From contig CACXEL010000066.1 in NCBI GenBank assembly GCA_902766655.1, positions 1 to 9,925 of the forward strand: a stretch of 9,925 bases of DNA, written 5' to 3'. This stretch comes from an uncultured Lachnospiraceae bacterium. GTDB lineage: Bacteria > Bacillota > Clostridia > Lachnospirales > Lachnospiraceae. Made by a program: the position numbers and the translations under genes. Below, one piece after another: positions 8,718 to 9,925 of the stretch; position 1 is the first letter of the stretch; every line of letters starts with the position of its first letter. The notes under the pieces were generated by a model. The model made no database searches. It was not told the DNA's origin and saw only the letters and a list, made by a program, of their open reading frames with translations.

Positions 8718-8865
8718 GTAAATGTTCAGCACCCGGAAATAATGGACAAAACCTGGCAGGCAGTTTTTATTCATTATTACCGGGCGGCCAAGGTGCGAAG
8801 CGCCTCTGACCACCCGCAGCGAGGGATGCTTTGCATCACGAGCCCGTGGGGTGCTGAACAGTTAC
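8718..8865. mobile_element. 148-base miniature inverted-repeat element, IS66-like ends
   Basis: Left end GTAAATGTTCAGCACCC (8718-8734) and right end 8849-8865 are inverted repeats matching at 16 of 17 positions. Perfect 8-base direct repeats TTGTATTT directly flank the element. It has no meaningful reading frame, so it must have moved using a transposase supplied elsewhere. IS66-family elements are known to end in GTAA and to duplicate 8 bases, so a deletion derivative or miniature relative of an IS66-type element is the best guess. The interior is highly structured: a 12-bp stem with one mismatch (8732-8744 with 8772-8784), AGGTGC/GCGCCT (8791-8796 with 8800-8805), GATGC/GCATC (8825-8829 with 8833-8837) and CACG/CGTG (8837-8840 with 8845-8848). 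A structured leader RNA is the alternative reading, but the exact flanking duplication favours an insertion. Confidence 0.78.
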
Positions 8866-8873
8866 TTGTATTT
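8866..8873 (+). repeat. Right target-site duplication, TTGTATTT
   Basis: Exact copy of the sequence at 8710-8717, starting at the first base after the right inverted repeat. Removing the element and one copy rebuilds a continuous AT-rich stretch reading towards hypB. Confidence 0.75.
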
Positions 8874-8923
8874 CTGATAGTATGTAACTGCGGATGTCTT
8901 CCCGCCTGTCACGGAAGCTGCGC

Positions 8924-8950
8924 GACCGGTCATGCAGGCCCGGTCTCTTT
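8924..8950 (+). promoter_or_regulatory. GC hairpin just upstream of the hypB ribosome binding site
   Basis: GACCGG (8924-8929) pairs with CCGGTC (8940-8945) around a 10-base loop and is followed by TCTTT. The hypB ribosome binding site GGAG begins four bases later. It may be a weak terminator or attenuator, or may affect access of ribosomes. The stem is short and the T-tract poor, so this is tentative. The rest of the spacer between 8874 and 8923 shows nothing else I recognise. Confidence 0.3.
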
Positions 8951-8965
8951 GTCGGAGTGTATGCG

Positions 8966-9646
8966 ATGAAAGATAGACAGATCCAAATAATAGAGCTAAG
9001 GGAATCCATCCTGGCCGACAACGACGCTGACGCGGACCTCCTCCGCAGAGAGCTGAAGGCCCGGAAGACATACTACCTGAACCTCATGTCCTCTCCCGGA
9101 AGCGGCAAGACCTCCATGCTCCTGGCTTCCCTGCCCGCCCTCGCATCCCGGCTCAAGGTCGGCGTGATCGAGGCGGACATCGACAGCGACGTGGACGCAA
9201 GGACCATCGCGAAGACCGGCACCCCCGCTGTCCAGGTCCACACCGGCGGCATGTGCCATCTGGACGCGGAGATGTCCCGCCAGGGTCTTCGCGCCATCGG
9301 CTCGGACGCCCTGGACCTGGTCATCCTGGAAAATGTAGGCAACCTGGTCTGCCCCGCCGAGTTCGACACCGGCGCTGTGAAAAATGCAGTCATTTTATCC
9401 ATTCCGGAAGGTGACGACAAGCCCCTCAAGTACCCCCTCATGTTCGAAAAAGCGGACGTGGTGCTGGTGAACAAAATCGACGCCCTGCCGGTCTTTGACT
9501 TCGATTTCGACGCTTTCACGAGAGGCATCCGGCTCAGGAATGCAGACTGTCCCATTTTCCCGGTCTCCGCTGCCACCGGTGAGGGAATAGATGCCTGGAC
9601 CGGCTGGCTCCTGGCGGACGTGCAGGCCTGGCTCAAGGAGGACTGA
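8966..9646 (+). CDS. hypB: Hydrogenase nickel incorporation GTPase HypB
   Basis: A 226-residue cytoplasmic GTPase that delivers nickel, usually with HypA, to the large subunit of [NiFe] hydrogenase. Visible motifs: P-loop SPGSGKTS (43-50), EADIDSDVDA (69-78), metal-site CysHis at 97-98 (GGMCHLDAEM), ENVGNLVCP (122-130) with Cys129, PEGDDKPLKYPLMF (147-160), guanine-recognition NKID (169-172), and SAATGEGID (201-209). The Cys-His and the later Cys match the GTPase-domain nickel/zinc site of known HypB proteins. There is no histidine-rich head and no N-terminal CxxCGC nickel motif. ATG 8966 was chosen over an in-frame ATG at 8894 because GGAG lies at 8954-8957 and the family N-terminus begins there; the 24 extra residues look unlike HypB. 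A second hypB-like gene follows after 3 bases, so the pair is surely co-transcribed. Confidence 0.93.
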   Translation: MKDRQIQIIELRESILADNDADADLLRRELKARKTYYLNLMSSPGSGKTSMLLASLPALASRLKVGVIEADIDSDVDARTIAKTGTPAVQVHTGGMCHLDAEMSRQGLRAIGSDALDLVILENVGNLVCPAEFDTGAVKNAVILSIPEGDDKPLKYPLMFEKADVVLVNKIDALPVFDFDFDAFTRGIRLRNADCPIFPVSAATGEGIDAWTGWLLADVQAWLKED

Positions 9647-9649
9647 ATC

Positions 9650-9925
9650 ATGCGTGAACTCAAGATCATCGATGTGAACGCAGGCGTCTTCGACGCCGGC
9701 CGCCGCCTTGCGGAGGAAACCCGCACTGAGAACCGCGCCCGCGGTCTCTACCTGGTGAACCTCATGGCCTCCCCCGGAGCCGGAAAGACTTCCGTCCTGC
9801 TCCGCACCGCTAAGACCCTTCGCAACCGCTTCTCCATCGGCGTCATGGAAGCCGATATCGACGCGTCCGTGGATGCCGAAACGATGCTCTGCGCCGGGAT
9901 CCGCGCCATCCAGGTCCACACAGGC
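9650..9925 (+). CDS. Second HypB-type nickel-insertion GTPase (partial, cut by window end)
   Basis: The first 92 codons of another HypB-family protein, running off the right edge. ATG 9650 follows AAGGAGG (9635-9641), which lies inside the end of the preceding hypB gene. Visible motifs: P-loop SPGAGKTS (41-48), EADIDASVDAETM (67-79) and the QVHTG block (88-92) that precedes the metal site; the Cys-His site and the NKxD motif lie beyond the window. Over the 60 residues before the edge it matches the first HypB at about 33 positions (hand count), so it is an established paralog and not a fresh duplicate. It may form a mixed dimer with the first HypB or serve a different nickel enzyme. Both are inferences, and the downstream genes that could decide are not visible. 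Confidence 0.88.
   Translation, partial: MRELKIIDVNAGVFDAGRRLAEETRTENRARGLYLVNLMASPGAGKTSVLLRTAKTLRNRFSIGVMEADIDASVDAETMLCAGIRAIQVHTG

Noticed and set aside
8723..8860. Known riboswitch (NiCo, cobalamin or molybdenum-cofactor class) upstream of hypB
   Set aside because: A nickel-sensing RNA would be attractive here, and short strings such as GCAGGC and CCGGGC occur. But the order of conserved segments does not match those classes as I know them, and the exact 8-base flanking duplication points to a mobile element.
8894..8965. Earlier in-frame ATG for hypB at 8894, adding 24 residues
   Set aside because: The added residues do not resemble HypB, no good ribosome binding site precedes them, and ATG 8966 has GGAG at a suitable distance and matches the usual family N-terminus.

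Overview
The window looks like a chromosomal piece of a fairly GC-rich member of the Firmicutes, most likely a Clostridia or Lachnospirales-type anaerobe. The reasons are strong AGGAGG-type ribosome binding sites, teichoic-acid-type CDP-glycerol transferases, and HypB proteins of the short clostridial form without a histidine-rich head. This placement is inferred from protein style only; no rRNA or other marker gene is present.

Left part (1-1454, + strand): the window opens inside the last 69 codons of a UDP-galactopyranose mutase gene (glf). A terminator-like hairpin follows, and its T-rich tail runs directly into the ribosome binding site of a membrane-bound acyltransferase of the Acyl_transf_3 / fucose 4-O-acetylase type. 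A perfect 106-base palindrome (two 50-base arms, 6-base loop) fills nearly all the space between this gene and the convergent genes to its right.

Middle (1579-8573, - strand): two very large, related proteins (about 1087 and 1240 residues) form a tightly coupled operon read right to left. Each carries two complete CDP-glycerol glycerophosphotransferase (TagF-like) domains, one at each end, joined by a beta-rich central region. With glf and the acyltransferase this makes a surface-glycopolymer locus: galactofuranose supply, polyol-phosphate transfer and O-acylation.

Divergent spacer (8574-8965): it holds a promoter for the transferase operon, a candidate promoter facing right, and a 148-base element with 17-base terminal inverted repeats (16 of 17 matching, ends GTAA). 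Perfect 8-base direct repeats flank the element directly. This is the signature of a transposed miniature element, and the ends plus duplication length fit the IS66 family. It sits in the presumed leader of the nickel-chaperone gene.

Right part (8966-9925, + strand): two HypB-type nickel-insertion GTPase genes lie in tandem, 3 bases apart. The second is cut by the window edge. They are clearly diverged paralogs rather than a recent copy. The main points of interest are the tandem hypB pair, the IS66-like miniature element in the hypB leader, the large palindrome, and the tandem two-headed polyol-phosphate transferases.
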